A stretch of DNA of 64,000 bases from Arcicella sp038230735 (GCA_038230735.1 JBBRMR010000019.1:7130-71129); one strand, 5' to 3'. Counted from the first letter of the stretch, positions 18,738-28,223 are shown. A program made the numbers and translations. Notes: generated from the letters alone by a model not told the origin.

Positions 18738-19346
18738 TCAGATGGTTCTCAAATATTCTACCGTAATCTCCTCTATTTTATCAAATCTTGCTAAAACTTG
18801 CAACGCCATATTTTGCCGAAATTCTATCTCCATAATACATTGATTATCAAATTGTTGATTCCTGATTTTTAGGTCATAATCTTTTACTATTTTCATTACA
18901 TCATTCATCTGGACGTAAGAAAAAGTGATTTGATAGACTTCATTAACGGTCTTTTCAATAATTTCTGACGATGTTATTGCCTCCTCAGTGGCAGATTTGT
19001 AAGCATTGATTAAGCCAGAAACACCCAACAATGTACCACCCCAATAACGGACAACAACCACCAAAATATTCGTAATTTCTTTCGATAAAAGCACATTCAA
19101 AATCGGGCGACCCGCCGAACCCGAGGGTTCGCCATCATCATTGATTCTGAAATTAGTTTTGTCAATTCCGATACGGTAGGCATAACAAAAATGAACCGCT
19201 TTGAAATGTTCTTTTCGGAGTGGTTCAATGTATTTTTTAACTTCATTTTCGTCTTCAAAAGGAAAAGCAAAAGCCAAAAATTTACTGCCTTTATCTTTGA
19301 ATAAGCCTTCTGAAGGGGATTTTATGGTTTTGTATTGGTCGGTCAT
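18738..19346 (-). CDS. IMPACT/YigZ family protein (UPF0029)
   Basis: About 202 residues from the ATG at 19346 (MTDQYKTIKSPSEGLFKDKGSKF). The IMPACT signature is clear: KAVHFCYAYRIG, DDGEPSGSAGRPIL and VVVVRYWGGTLLGVSGLINAY. A C-terminal DUF1949-like domain follows. Family members bind ribosomes or nucleic acid and, in eukaryotes, modulate Gcn1/Gcn2; the bacterial role is unsettled. An upstream ATG at 19367 would add MNIQISL and is less likely. The gene is transcribed alone, with about 125 bases between it and the RRM gene. Confidence 0.88.
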   Translation of the reverse strand: MTDQYKTIKSPSEGLFKDKGSKFLAFAFPFEDENEVKKYIEPLRKEHFKAVHFCYAYRIGIDKTNFRINDDGEPSGSAGRPILNVLLSKEITNILVVVVRYWGGTLLGVSGLINAYKSATEEAITSSEIIEKTVNEVYQITFSYVQMNDVMKIVKDYDLKIRNQQFDNQCIMEIEFRQNMALQVLARFDKIEEITVEYLRTI

Positions 19347-19537
19347 TAATGAAATTTGTATATTCATTGATAGAGATTAAAAAAATCTTTTTAAATGATT
19401 GTTTGGTGGCAAGAAAATAAAACCGTCAAGTCCCACTTATTTTAATATCTATACTTAGTATGTGGAGTGGCACAAGTATTGTTTGTGTAAAATTTTCACC
19501 AAGACTGAGATGAGGATTTTCTAACTGGAATTCCGTT

Positions 19538-20434
19538 TTAACTCTGAATCAAAGCTTTCCTATTTTCTCGATATTGCGTTGGTGATAAACCCGTTTCTTT
19601 TCTGAAAAACTTGGCAAAATAATTTGGGTAATCAAATTTAAGTAAATAAGCAATTTCAGCCACAGAATATGAAGTATAAGTTAGGTATTTTTTTGCCTCT
19701 TCAATCATAAATTCTTGTACTAATTGCAGGGCATTTTTCTCCGTAATATTCTTACAAATACGGTTTAGATGCACGGTACTCATGCCCAACTCTTCGGCAA
19801 AGTGTTTAATACTTTTTGGATATTCAGATTGCTTAATATTCTTCTGAAATTTCCGAAAATGGGCTAAATTTAAGTTTCCACCTATATTTTCGGATGTTTT
19901 ATGTATTGCTAAAAGCCGATATAAATTAATAAGTAACTGACTAAAATGGGCATCAAGCATCATCATTTTTTCGGGACGGTCACCAAAAAGTTCTTGATCA
20001 ATCTTCTCCATTTGTTCCATTAAAATTTCAAAAGAAATTTCCTCTTCAAAATTTTGAATGGATTGAATACTGGTATTTAAAGTCAACTGAATTTTGGAAT
20101 TATCCGAAAAAATTCCATCAATTACCGAAGTTGATAGCGATAAAATTCTCCCTGTAACATCTGGTCTGTACGAAAAACCATGCAGATTGGCGGCAGGAAT
20201 TATCATAATACAAGGAGCAACAAGCACTTGAATTTGAGAAGATTGTTGAATCTGCACTTCGCCTGAAGCCACAAAAAAAATCTGAAAAAGATTGCTATGT
20301 ACGTGTGGTTTTATAACCCAATCGAAATTTCGACTGCGAGTTTCTATCAATTCCGAAAAAATATAATTTGAACTCGGATACACATTTGTTTCCTCATAAA
20401 TCCCTTCAAAGTGCGTAATGGCTTGTTTTGGCAT
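19538..20434 (-). CDS. AraC-family transcriptional regulator, likely controls the gallate island
   Basis: About 298 residues from the ATG at 20434 (MPKQAITHFEGIYEE). The N-terminal half is a cupin sensor domain (HVHSNLFQIFFVASGEVQI). The C-terminal 100 residues carry two HTH motifs (HFAEELGMSTVHLNRICK and SVAEIAYLLKFDYPNYFAKFFRKETGLSPTQYR). The layout matches PobA/PobR-like activators, several of which respond to aromatic acids. It diverges from the first DUF3500 gene with about 108 bases between the two starts, so it is the natural candidate regulator of the downstream aromatic cluster; that link is inference from position. Confidence 0.88.
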   Translation of the reverse strand: MPKQAITHFEGIYEETNVYPSSNYIFSELIETRSRNFDWVIKPHVHSNLFQIFFVASGEVQIQQSSQIQVLVAPCIMIIPAANLHGFSYRPDVTGRILSLSTSVIDGIFSDNSKIQLTLNTSIQSIQNFEEEISFEILMEQMEKIDQELFGDRPEKMMMLDAHFSQLLINLYRLLAIHKTSENIGGNLNLAHFRKFQKNIKQSEYPKSIKHFAEELGMSTVHLNRICKNITEKNALQLVQEFMIEEAKKYLTYTSYSVAEIAYLLKFDYPNYFAKFFRKETGLSPTQYRENRKALIQS

Positions 20435-20499
20435 ATTTGATGTTCGTTTTTTATCCAAATTACGCAGAAATATTTAGGACTTAAAGCAATAGTCGTGTA

Positions 20500-20507
20500 T
20501 AATTTTG
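20500..20507 (+). promoter_or_regulatory. Candidate -7 box upstream of the DUF3500 gene
   Basis: TAATTTTG matches TAnnTTTG in the 108-base divergent gap between the AraC regulator and the first DUF3500 gene. The -33 element is poor, as expected of an activator-dependent promoter. Confidence 0.35.
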
Positions 20508-20542
20508 TGGTATTCTTGATTAAATCAAACAAATACAAAAAA

Positions 20543-21940
20543 ATGAGCAGATTGAAATCCTATTTTCCTATCTTTTTTCTGATATTTTTAGTAATTATTT
20601 ATGCTTGTAAAAGCACAAATACTACGGTAACTCCAAGTTCTGCAAGTGTTACAGCACTAACTTGTGGAAGCGCTACTTTTTCTGCCACTCCCGTCAATGG
20701 AACGGCTTTTACAGGTACTGCCAGCGTTCCTTATACGGGTGGAAACGGAGCTTCGTATTCGGCAGGTTCTGCCATTCCGTCAACGGGAGTATCAGGATTA
20801 ACTGCTACATTATCAGCCAGTTCACTTGTTTTTGGTTCGGGTAATCTTGTGTATGCGATTACAGGTACGCCTACTTCGGTAGGCACTGCCACATTCCCAA
20901 TTTCTTTTGGGGGGCAATCATGCAGTATCGCTTTGACCGTTACTACTGCATCAACGGGTGGAAGCACAACGGGCGGAGCAGGTTTAGGAATTGTAACTGA
21001 TATAGCGAAAATTGTTTCCTTGGCTGAGGCATTCAAAGCAACGCTTACGGCAAGTCAAATCACCGCTTTACAATTGGTTTATTCAAAAACGGATGCAGCC
21101 AAATGGTCAAATCTTCCACAGGCACTTTCCAGAAATAGGGTTGGTTTGGCTACCAGTACACTTTCGGCGACACAATTAACTGCTTTCAAAGCACTTTTAA
21201 AAGCCACAACGGGTACGCCAGACAACGAAGGAAATGCTGAAATACTCGCAATATTGGCAGCTGATGATTATTTGGGAGCAAATGGTGGTGGTTCAGACTA
21301 TGGTTCTGGCAACTATTATATTGCATTTTTAGGTACGCCAAGCACGACTGGGCTTTGGGAATTTCAGTTTGGTGGGCATCATGGCACTAATTCAAATACT
21401 TATAATGGTGGTAAACTTTCAGGAGCAACGCCAGCCTTTCGTTCAACGGAGCCATTTCCAACCTATACTTACGGCGGTGTTTTGTATCAACCCCTCGTGC
21501 AAGAAATAACAAATTTTTCAGCGATGTTGAAAGCATTAACCACCACTGAACAAACGACTGCCAGAGTTTCAACTTCACAGAATGATATAGTTTTAGGTCC
21601 TGGGAAAGATGGTGTTTTTCCAACCACCAAAGCGGGGGTGAAAGTTGGCAATTTAACCGCAACGCAAAAGGCGACTGTAATAGCTGCCATCAAAACTTAT
21701 ACTGATGATTTGGATGATGTAAGTGCCGCAGGGATTTTGGCAAAATATACCGCAGAATTAGACAATACTTATATTTCTTATGCTGGTTCAACCGACCTAA
21801 CCACCAAAGGTGATTATGTTTTGATTGATGGACCAAGCGTTTGGATAGAATTTAATATGCAAGCTGGAATTATCATCAGAAACGCCAATCATCCGCACTC
21901 GGTTTGGAGAGATAGAACAGGGGATTATGGTGGGAATTAA
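20543..21940 (+). CDS. DUF3500 lipoprotein with N-terminal Ig-like domain
   Basis: From the ATG at 20543 the protein has about 465 residues. A hydrophobic signal ends in IIYACKS, a probable lipobox, so it is likely anchored in the outer membrane. Residues about 25-145 are Ser/Thr/Gly-rich beta repeats (TPVNGTAFTGTASVPYTGG). The DUF3500 domain fills the rest: SLAEAFKATL, YSKTDAAKWSNLP, WEFQFGGHHG, VLGPGKDGVFP and the C-terminal HPHSVWRDRTGDYGGN. Conserved His pairs (GGHH, HPHS) could bind metal. The domain has no established function. A second DUF3500 protein (23282-24325) is a paralogue, and a HupE/UreJ-like membrane protein lies between them. It is the first gene downstream of the AraC regulator. 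Confidence 0.85.
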   Translation: MSRLKSYFPIFFLIFLVIIYACKSTNTTVTPSSASVTALTCGSATFSATPVNGTAFTGTASVPYTGGNGASYSAGSAIPSTGVSGLTATLSASSLVFGSGNLVYAITGTPTSVGTATFPISFGGQSCSIALTVTTASTGGSTTGGAGLGIVTDIAKIVSLAEAFKATLTASQITALQLVYSKTDAAKWSNLPQALSRNRVGLATSTLSATQLTAFKALLKATTGTPDNEGNAEILAILAADDYLGANGGGSDYGSGNYYIAFLGTPSTTGLWEFQFGGHHGTNSNTYNGGKLSGATPAFRSTEPFPTYTYGGVLYQPLVQEITNFSAMLKALTTTEQTTARVSTSQNDIVLGPGKDGVFPTTKAGVKVGNLTATQKATVIAAIKTYTDDLDDVSAAGILAKYTAELDNTYISYAGSTDLTTKGDYVLIDGPSVWIEFNMQAGIIIRNANHPHSVWRDRTGDYGGN

Positions 21941-21944
21941 GTAG

Positions 21945-22000
21945 CCCCGTGCAACGGTCGCCCTTACCCCGTAGGGCAATTTTAAAGTCCTCTGTAATGG
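21945..22000. repeat. Short palindromic remnant in the DUF3500-HupE gap
   Basis: A GC-richer stretch (GCCCTTACCCCGTAGGGC core) with a weak hairpin stands out from the AT-rich surroundings. It may be a degenerate REP copy or a processing hairpin. Confidence 0.35.
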
Positions 22001-22035
22001 CTACCCAATTCCTCCAGATTTTGAATCAAAGAACT

Positions 22036-23250
22036 ATGAATTTTAACAAAATATTCAAAATATTCTCTTTTTTACTCCCTCTCTGGGGGTTGGGGGGCTT
22101 CTATCTTTTTGCCCACCCAATGCCCAATTCAATAGTTTTATTGAATATTCATCAGGACAAAATTGAGGGTAAAATTCAGTTGCCTTTGGGTGAATTGCAG
22201 TCGGCTATTGGTTTGGGAGTGAATGATAATACTACTAATTTGGTGAATCGTTTGGGGGGAACAATTAAGGCATATTTATTACAGCATATTCATCCCATTA
22301 GTTTTGATCATAAGCCTTGGTCGGTAAATATTGGCGATATGAATGTGGTGGAAACAGCTAATAAAGTAACGGGAGATTATAAAGAATTAATCGTTGCTTT
22401 TTCGATGCAACCGCCACAATATGCCGACCTTCGTAATTTTTATTTTAAATACGATGTCATTGTTCATCAGGTAGTTACGCATAAAATTTTGCTTTCTATC
22501 AAACAAGATTGGCAACAAGGAATCGTGCGAGAAGATAGTGCCACGCAAAACGTTGGGGTGATAGAATTAGATATTCCGACTGGAAAAATTAAGCCTTTTC
22601 AAATCAGTCTGCAAGCGGGTGGTAACTGGCAAGGTTTCAAAAATATGGTCTCGCTCGGTATTGGGCATATTAGAGGAGGGACAGACCACATTCTTTTTAT
22701 TTTGACTTTGCTGTTGCCTGCCATGCTTTTGGTAGAAGGCAAAAAGTGGACAAAATTTATTGGCACTAAAAATACCTTATTAAATATACTAAAAATCATT
22801 ACCGCTTTCACCATCGGACATTCGCTAACTTTATTATTAGGTTCAGTACAATGGATTAATTTACCCAGAAAACCAATTGAAGTGCTGATTGCCATAACTA
22901 TTTTAGTCTCTGCCTTTCATGCTTTTCGACCCATTTATCCTAAAAAAGAAACGTTAATTGCTGGTGCTTTTGGTTTAATTCACGGTTTGGCATTTGCCGA
23001 AACCTTGACCAATTTACAACTTTCAACCAAGCAAATGGCTTTGAGTATTCTCGGCTTCAATGTAGGCATTGAGCTGATGCAATTATTGATTATTTTGCTG
23101 GTTTTCCCTATCCTGATGCAACTCCATAAAACCCGCTATTATCCTCAAATTAGACAAATTGGGGCAATTATGATGATGCTTTTAGCCCTTGCTTGGATGA
23201 TTGAACGCATACAGGATAAACCCAATTTTATTACGGAATTGATAGCTTGA
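22036..23250 (+). CDS. HupE/UreJ-family membrane protein
   Basis: From the ATG at 22036 (MNFNKIFKIFSFLL) the protein has about 404 residues. A signal peptide and an extracytoplasmic domain of about 180 residues precede a multi-span membrane domain. His motifs typical of HupE_UreJ_2 proteins lie in that part: GIGHIRGGTDHILFILTLLLP, FTIGHSLTLLLGS, SAFHAFRPIYP and FGLIHGLAFAETL. The HupE/UreJ family is linked to nickel or cobalt handling, but this longer subfamily is not characterised. Upstream in-frame ATGs exist (21949, 21997), but the segment before 22036 is not signal-like. The gene lies between two DUF3500 genes on the same strand, suggesting a shared job in metal or substrate uptake. Confidence 0.82.
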   Translation: MNFNKIFKIFSFLLPLWGLGGFYLFAHPMPNSIVLLNIHQDKIEGKIQLPLGELQSAIGLGVNDNTTNLVNRLGGTIKAYLLQHIHPISFDHKPWSVNIGDMNVVETANKVTGDYKELIVAFSMQPPQYADLRNFYFKYDVIVHQVVTHKILLSIKQDWQQGIVREDSATQNVGVIELDIPTGKIKPFQISLQAGGNWQGFKNMVSLGIGHIRGGTDHILFILTLLLPAMLLVEGKKWTKFIGTKNTLLNILKIITAFTIGHSLTLLLGSVQWINLPRKPIEVLIAITILVSAFHAFRPIYPKKETLIAGAFGLIHGLAFAETLTNLQLSTKQMALSILGFNVGIELMQLLIILLVFPILMQLHKTRYYPQIRQIGAIMMMLLALAWMIERIQDKPNFITELIA

Positions 23251-23281
23251 AAAATACTGATAACAAACAAATCATTCGCCC

Positions 23282-24325
23282 ATGAAAACGCTCATTTATG
23301 TATTCGGATTAGTAATTTTACCTTTTTTCTTTCCCAACATTCAACAAAAGCAAACCATCGCTACTGATTGCTCAAAAGAAACGGGTATAGCAAAAGTTGT
23401 TTGCTTGGCGGAAGCATTCAAAGCTACTTTGCAAGAGGAGCAAAGAGCATCCTTACAATTAGGATATTCAAAAAATGATGCCATCAAATGGTCAAATTTA
23501 CCAGAATTTCGCCCTACCAGAGTTGGTCTTAAAATGGCTACGCTTACTGCCGATCAACGAATTGCTTTCAAGGCATTGATGTCCGCCGTATTATCAACCG
23601 ATTCGGGCGATGAAGGATATGGAGAAATAGAGTCAGCTTGGGCGGCGGATGATTTTTTTGGAGAAAAAACGGGTAAATCTGATATGTTCAATTCAGGAAT
23701 GTATTTCATTGCTTTTTTGGGGAAACCAAGCATTACAGGACTTTGGGAATTGCAATTTGGAGGACATCATTTTGCCTTTGCCGATACTTTTGATAAAGGG
23801 AAAATAATTGGAACAACGCCCTCTTTTAGGGGTGCTGAGCCTTCAATATTTGAGTATAAGGGCAAAAAATATCAGCCTCTCGAACAGGAAAAATTAGCTT
23901 TCACCAATGTCTTAAACGAATTGACTGAACAAGAAAAAAAGACCGCTAAAATCTCTTTTACATTCAGGGATATTCTTTTGGGACCAAACCAAGACGGTAA
24001 ATTTCCCAATGAACATCAAGGGATAAAAGTAGGCGGATTGACTAAAAAACAACAAAATTTGGTTATAAAAGCTATTGAATTGTATGTGAAGGATTTGGAT
24101 AATGAAACCGCTAAGATATTCATGAAAAAATATACCGATGATTTAGGTAATACCTTCGTGGCATACTCTGGCAGTGGAAACATGAATCAAGTCAGCGATT
24201 ATATTCGGATTGATGGACCCAATGTTTGGATTGAATATTCTGCCCAACCAAGTCGAGATTTTCCAGGCAAAACACATCCACATTCAGTTTGGCGAGATAG
24301 AAAAAGTGATTACGGCGGTAATTAG
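23282..24325 (+). CDS. DUF3500 protein, secreted paralogue
   Basis: 347 residues: a signal peptide (MKTLIYVFGLVILPFFFP) followed directly by the DUF3500 domain, without the Ig-like part found in its paralogue. Shared motifs are CLAEAFKATL, YSKNDAIKWSNLP, WELQFGGHH, LGPNQDGKFP and HPHSVWRDRKSDYGGN. An N-terminal Cys pair (DCSKE, VVCLA) is also present. The function is unknown. It begins about 30 bases after the HupE-like gene, suggesting one transcript. The following 176 bases to the tannase gene are AT-rich and may hold a second promoter (TTTG at 24381, TAGTTTCC at 24403). Confidence 0.85.
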   Translation: MKTLIYVFGLVILPFFFPNIQQKQTIATDCSKETGIAKVVCLAEAFKATLQEEQRASLQLGYSKNDAIKWSNLPEFRPTRVGLKMATLTADQRIAFKALMSAVLSTDSGDEGYGEIESAWAADDFFGEKTGKSDMFNSGMYFIAFLGKPSITGLWELQFGGHHFAFADTFDKGKIIGTTPSFRGAEPSIFEYKGKKYQPLEQEKLAFTNVLNELTEQEKKTAKISFTFRDILLGPNQDGKFPNEHQGIKVGGLTKKQQNLVIKAIELYVKDLDNETAKIFMKKYTDDLGNTFVAYSGSGNMNQVSDYIRIDGPNVWIEYSAQPSRDFPGKTHPHSVWRDRKSDYGGN

Positions 24326-24501
24326 AAAGATTAATACGAATTGGTAACTGTTTTTGTTAGTGAATATTTTTAATGTATCATTTGTCTCCAAAAAAGTAAA
24401 AATAGTTTCCTTCAACAAATATAAATTTTATTGAATTTTGTAGAATATAATTTAATGAACATTCTTGTAGGTAAAAAAACATTTAATAAAAATAAAAATA
24501 A

Positions 24502-25929
24502 ATGAAAAAATTAATCCTTATAGCCATCTTATTTATTGGTTTTGAGAATATAATTAATGGTCAAAAACCAACCTCAATTATCTTCGACCCAACAAAGTAC
24601 ATTTCTCAATCGCAAGAATTTCAAGAAAAAAATATCAAGATTAGGGCTTTTGAAAAGATTATTTATGTATCGAACCCTATTGACACCTCGCTTCAAGTTA
24701 TCAATATTTATATTCCAGAAGAATATTTTAATGGTGGTAGTGTCAATGGTTATAATGCCGAAACTTCTCCCATATTTTTTCCGAATAAAGTGGGTGGATA
24801 TATGCCAGCACAACCAGCCACTTTTCTGAGCATTCAACAAAGAGGTGGTTTTGGTGGTCCTCCAAGCAATACCGTTATGTTGGCTTTGTCAAAAGGTTTT
24901 GTGGTGGCATCCGCAGGAGCAAGAGGAAGAATCTCCCCAAATGGCAAAGCACCAGCGGCAATTGTTGACTTGAAAGCGGCTATTAGGTATTTGAAATTAA
25001 ATGATAAGTTAATGCCAGGAGATGCCAGCAAAATAATTTCTAACGGAACAAGTGCAGGCGGTGCGATGTCGTCTTTATTAGGGGCAACGGGTAATCACCC
25101 TGACTATGAGCCATATCTTACTGAAATCGGAGCGGCCAAAACCTCAGACGATATATTTGCCGTTTCGGCTTACTGTCCAATTATCAATCTTGAAAATGCT
25201 GATATGGCTTATGAATGGCAGCTAAATAAAGTTCAGAGCTTTAATTTTCGTGGAAAATCGGGCGTTTTAGATGCCGAAGCCATCAAGGTTTCCGATGATT
25301 TGAAAATGGCATTCCCAGGGTATCTTAATGCCTTAAATTTGAAAGACAATACGGGCAAAAAGCTAACATTAGACAAAAATGGAGAGGGAAATTTCAAGGA
25401 ATTCGTGAAATCATATTTGCTTGCCTCCGCTCAAAAAGCCTTGGAATCAAAGACGGATTTATCGAAACATACCTTTTTGAAAATTAAGAGTGATAAAGTC
25501 ATTTCTGTTGATTATGATACCTACATGGTTTATTTAGAACGGATGAAAACGCCCCCAGCTTTTGATGCCTTGGACAATTCAGCCCCCGAAAATCAACTTT
25601 TTGGAACAACCACCATTGACAAACGCCATTTTACTAAATATGCCCAACAAAAATCTTCAAGCGATGCTTCGATGATGGCTGATGCACAGCAAATAAAAAT
25701 GATGAATCCGATGAATTATATTGGTGATAAAAATGCCAAAATTGCCCAAAATTGGCGAGTACGACACGGAGCAAAAGATAAAGATACTGGCTTTGCCATT
25801 CCTATTATTTTAGCGACAACACTTCAAAATAAGGGCTATAATATAGATTTTGCCTTGCCTTGGGACAAACCCCACAGTGGAGATTATGACCTTGAAGAAC
25901 TATTTACTTGGATAAAAGAATTGAAATAA
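24502..25929 (+). CDS. Subtype B tannase (tannin acylhydrolase), exported
   Basis: 475 residues with a signal peptide (MKKLILIAILFIGFENIINGQ). The serine hydrolase elbow GTSAGGAMSS places the nucleophile at S184. The acid and base are probably in AKDKDTGFA and WDKPHSGDYD (H458), as in subtype B (TanLp-like) tannases, whose galloyl-binding Lys/Glu/Asp sit near the same motifs. The reaction would be hydrolysis of galloyl esters and gallotannins to gallate in the periplasm or outside the cell. The fit with the downstream gal genes is strong. An alternative is a feruloyl or other phenolic esterase of the same family. Confidence 0.87.
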   Translation: MKKLILIAILFIGFENIINGQKPTSIIFDPTKYISQSQEFQEKNIKIRAFEKIIYVSNPIDTSLQVINIYIPEEYFNGGSVNGYNAETSPIFFPNKVGGYMPAQPATFLSIQQRGGFGGPPSNTVMLALSKGFVVASAGARGRISPNGKAPAAIVDLKAAIRYLKLNDKLMPGDASKIISNGTSAGGAMSSLLGATGNHPDYEPYLTEIGAAKTSDDIFAVSAYCPIINLENADMAYEWQLNKVQSFNFRGKSGVLDAEAIKVSDDLKMAFPGYLNALNLKDNTGKKLTLDKNGEGNFKEFVKSYLLASAQKALESKTDLSKHTFLKIKSDKVISVDYDTYMVYLERMKTPPAFDALDNSAPENQLFGTTTIDKRHFTKYAQQKSSSDASMMADAQQIKMMNPMNYIGDKNAKIAQNWRVRHGAKDKDTGFAIPIILATTLQNKGYNIDFALPWDKPHSGDYDLEELFTWIKELK

Positions 25930-26012
25930 GTTTTGTTTTAGTGATGAGTATTGTACTTTATATTCCTTATCTAAAATATATTCATTACCCAAATACCTAA
26001 TCACTTAAACAA

Positions 26013-27206
26013 TTGGAAAATAAGCGTATTTCAGCATCACAACTTAGCACTATTCTCATCTGTTTTTTGATGAATATGCTTGATGGTATGGACGTTATGG
26101 TGGTTTCGTATGCTTCCCCCAATATTTCCAAAGACTGGTCGATTACTCCGCAGTCTTTGGGAATTGTATTTAGTGCGGGACTATTGGGAATGTCAATTGG
26201 TGCCATGTTTTTAGCACCAAGAGCCGATAAAATTGGCAAAAAATCAATGATTTTGATTTGTAATTTACTCATTGGAATGAGTGTATTCGCCACTTCTTGG
26301 GCAAATTCCGTTGAAATGCTTACTTTTTTTCGGGTAATTAGTGGCATCGGCATCGGCGGAATGTTGGCAAGCACTGCTACCTTAACTGCCGAAAATGCCC
26401 ACGCAAAAAGAAAGGATTTTTGGGTAAGTTTTGTGATGGCAGGTTATCCCATCGGAGCAGTGCTTTCGGGTTTGGCAGCCGCAACTATTATTCCTCAATA
26501 TGGTTGGCAAGCGATGTTTAAAGTTGCGGGAATAACTTCGGTCATCACCCTACCAATCGTATATTTCTTTTTGCAAGAATCTACTGAATTTTTATATAAA
26601 TCCGAACGAAAGATAAGTCCAGCGGTGGGAGCATTACTGACGGATGAATACCAAAAACCTACTATATATCTCTGGATTGCCATTTTTATGGCTTTTGCAA
26701 GTCTATATTTTTTGACTACTTGGATTCCAAAATTAGCTTCGGCGAGGGGGCTTTCGGTTGAACTGGCAATTTATGCGGGAACCGTTTTTAATTTAGGAGC
26801 ATTCTGTGGAATCATCTCGCAAGGATATTTTTCTGGAAAGTTTGGTTTACAAAAAACTATATTTTCTTATCTAATATTCACCGCCATTTTAATGCTTGTT
26901 TTTGGTTTTTTCAAAGGTTCAATATTGATTTTGGTTCTCTTCGGACTGATTGGCTTTGGCATTCAAGGTGGTTTTGTGGGAATGTATAGTTTGGCTGCTC
27001 GTTTGTATCCAACCGAAATCAGAGCAACTGGCGTCGGTTGGGCAGTTGGAGCGGGTAGAATTGGAGCAATCTTTGGACCACTTTTAGGCGGAATTTTGAT
27101 TGGAGCAGGATTATCAATGACCACCAATTTTATGATTTTTGCCATCCCTACCATCATTGGGGGCATTACAACATTATTCATAGAAGCAATGACTTATGAA
27201 CGATGA
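26013..27206 (+). CDS. MFS aromatic acid:H+ symporter (GalT-like)
   Basis: 397 residues with about 12 membrane spans. The AAHS-type signature is in the first loop (LDGMDVMVVSYASPNIS, GMSIGAMFLAPRADKIGKKSMI), and RLYPTEIRATGVGWAVGAGRIGAI lies near span 11. The start appears to be TTG (26013); no ATG lies in frame upstream close by, and MENKRISASQLST precedes span 1. Family knowledge: such carriers import gallate, protocatechuate or 4-hydroxybenzoate. Given the tannase upstream and the ring-cleavage genes downstream, gallate is the likely substrate. Confidence 0.85.
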   Translation: MENKRISASQLSTILICFLMNMLDGMDVMVVSYASPNISKDWSITPQSLGIVFSAGLLGMSIGAMFLAPRADKIGKKSMILICNLLIGMSVFATSWANSVEMLTFFRVISGIGIGGMLASTATLTAENAHAKRKDFWVSFVMAGYPIGAVLSGLAAATIIPQYGWQAMFKVAGITSVITLPIVYFFLQESTEFLYKSERKISPAVGALLTDEYQKPTIYLWIAIFMAFASLYFLTTWIPKLASARGLSVELAIYAGTVFNLGAFCGIISQGYFSGKFGLQKTIFSYLIFTAILMLVFGFFKGSILILVLFGLIGFGIQGGFVGMYSLAARLYPTEIRATGVGWAVGAGRIGAIFGPLLGGILIGAGLSMTTNFMIFAIPTIIGGITTLFIEAMTYER

Positions 27207-27266
27207 TTGAAAAATTAATTAAGAAATTTTGCTCATAACTTACAACTAAATAAACTCATCACTAAA

Positions 27267-28217
27267 ATGATTACTTGGGACTTGGCACATCTTGCTCACG
27301 TAGAGTTACTTACGCCAAAATTAGAAGAAAGTACAAAATTTTTTACTGATATTTTGGGAATGTCTATTTCTGAAATCAAGGGTGATTCTGTGTATCTGCG
27401 AGCTTATGACGACTATGAGCATCATACGCTCAAACTCACCGCCCATAAACATTCGGGCATCGGGCATTTTGCGTGGCGTACTCGAAGCCAAGAAGCACTT
27501 GAAAACAGAGCAAAAGCCATTGAAGCAACAGGTTTAGGCATTGGTTGGGAAGACCATGAGTGTGGGTACGGCAAAGTCTATAAATTCAGATACCCCGATG
27601 GTCATTTATGTGAAATCTACTTTGAATCGAATAAGTTCAAGGCGGATGAAACAACCAAATCTGCCCTTAAAAATACGGCAAGCAAATTCCCAGGAAGAGG
27701 AATGAATGTTAGGCGTATCGACCATTTGAATTTATTGGCAAAAGACATCATTGCGTTCAGAGATTTTCAATTTGGTGTTTTGGGCGGACGCATGACGGAA
27801 ACCATTATTTTCGATGGACAACCAAAAGGCGTTTGGGTTTCGGTAAATTCTAAGTCTTACGATTTAGCCATTACCGAAGACCATTCTGGGCATTTAGGGC
27901 GTTTTCATCATCTTACTTATGCCGTAAATAGTAGAGAAGAAGTGCTTTTAGCAGCAGACATTGCCCTTGAAAATGGTATTTTTATTGAAACAGGGCCACA
28001 TAAACACGCTATTCAACAAACGTTTTTCTTGTATCTCTATGAACCAGGGGGCAATCGTATCGAAATTGCTAATCCAACCGCAAGATTAATTTTAGACCCA
28101 GATTATGAAACCATCGTCTGGAACAAAGAAGAACGTATGAAAGGACAAGCATGGGGACTAAAAACCGTTGAGAGTTTTCATACCCGAGGAAATCCGTTAT
28201 TAGAAGAATTAATTTGA
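27267..28217 (+). CDS. VOC-family extradiol ring-cleavage dioxygenase, candidate gallate dioxygenase
   Basis: 316 residues with two VOC repeats, as in catechol 2,3-dioxygenase and BphC. The 2-His-1-carboxylate iron site is intact in the C-terminal repeat: H153 (RIDHLNLL), H214/H215 (GRFHHLTYAV) and E266 (NRIEIANP), with spacing very close to BphC (146/210/260). It lies between a GalT-like transporter and GalB, exactly where a gallate dioxygenase is needed, and no LigB-type (GalA/DesB) gene is present in the window. The inferred reaction is Fe(II)-dependent 4,5-cleavage of gallate to 4-oxalomesaconate. A role on protocatechuate or a methylated gallate is possible. Confidence 0.85.
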   Translation: MITWDLAHLAHVELLTPKLEESTKFFTDILGMSISEIKGDSVYLRAYDDYEHHTLKLTAHKHSGIGHFAWRTRSQEALENRAKAIEATGLGIGWEDHECGYGKVYKFRYPDGHLCEIYFESNKFKADETTKSALKNTASKFPGRGMNVRRIDHLNLLAKDIIAFRDFQFGVLGGRMTETIIFDGQPKGVWVSVNSKSYDLAITEDHSGHLGRFHHLTYAVNSREEVLLAADIALENGIFIETGPHKHAIQQTFFLYLYEPGGNRIEIANPTARLILDPDYETIVWNKEERMKGQAWGLKTVESFHTRGNPLLEELI

Positions 28218-28223
28218 CATAAA

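Noticed and set aside
22036..23250. HupE/UreJ-like protein as a urease or hydrogenase accessory
   Set aside because: No urease or hydrogenase gene is present in the window and the subfamily is larger than classic HupE.
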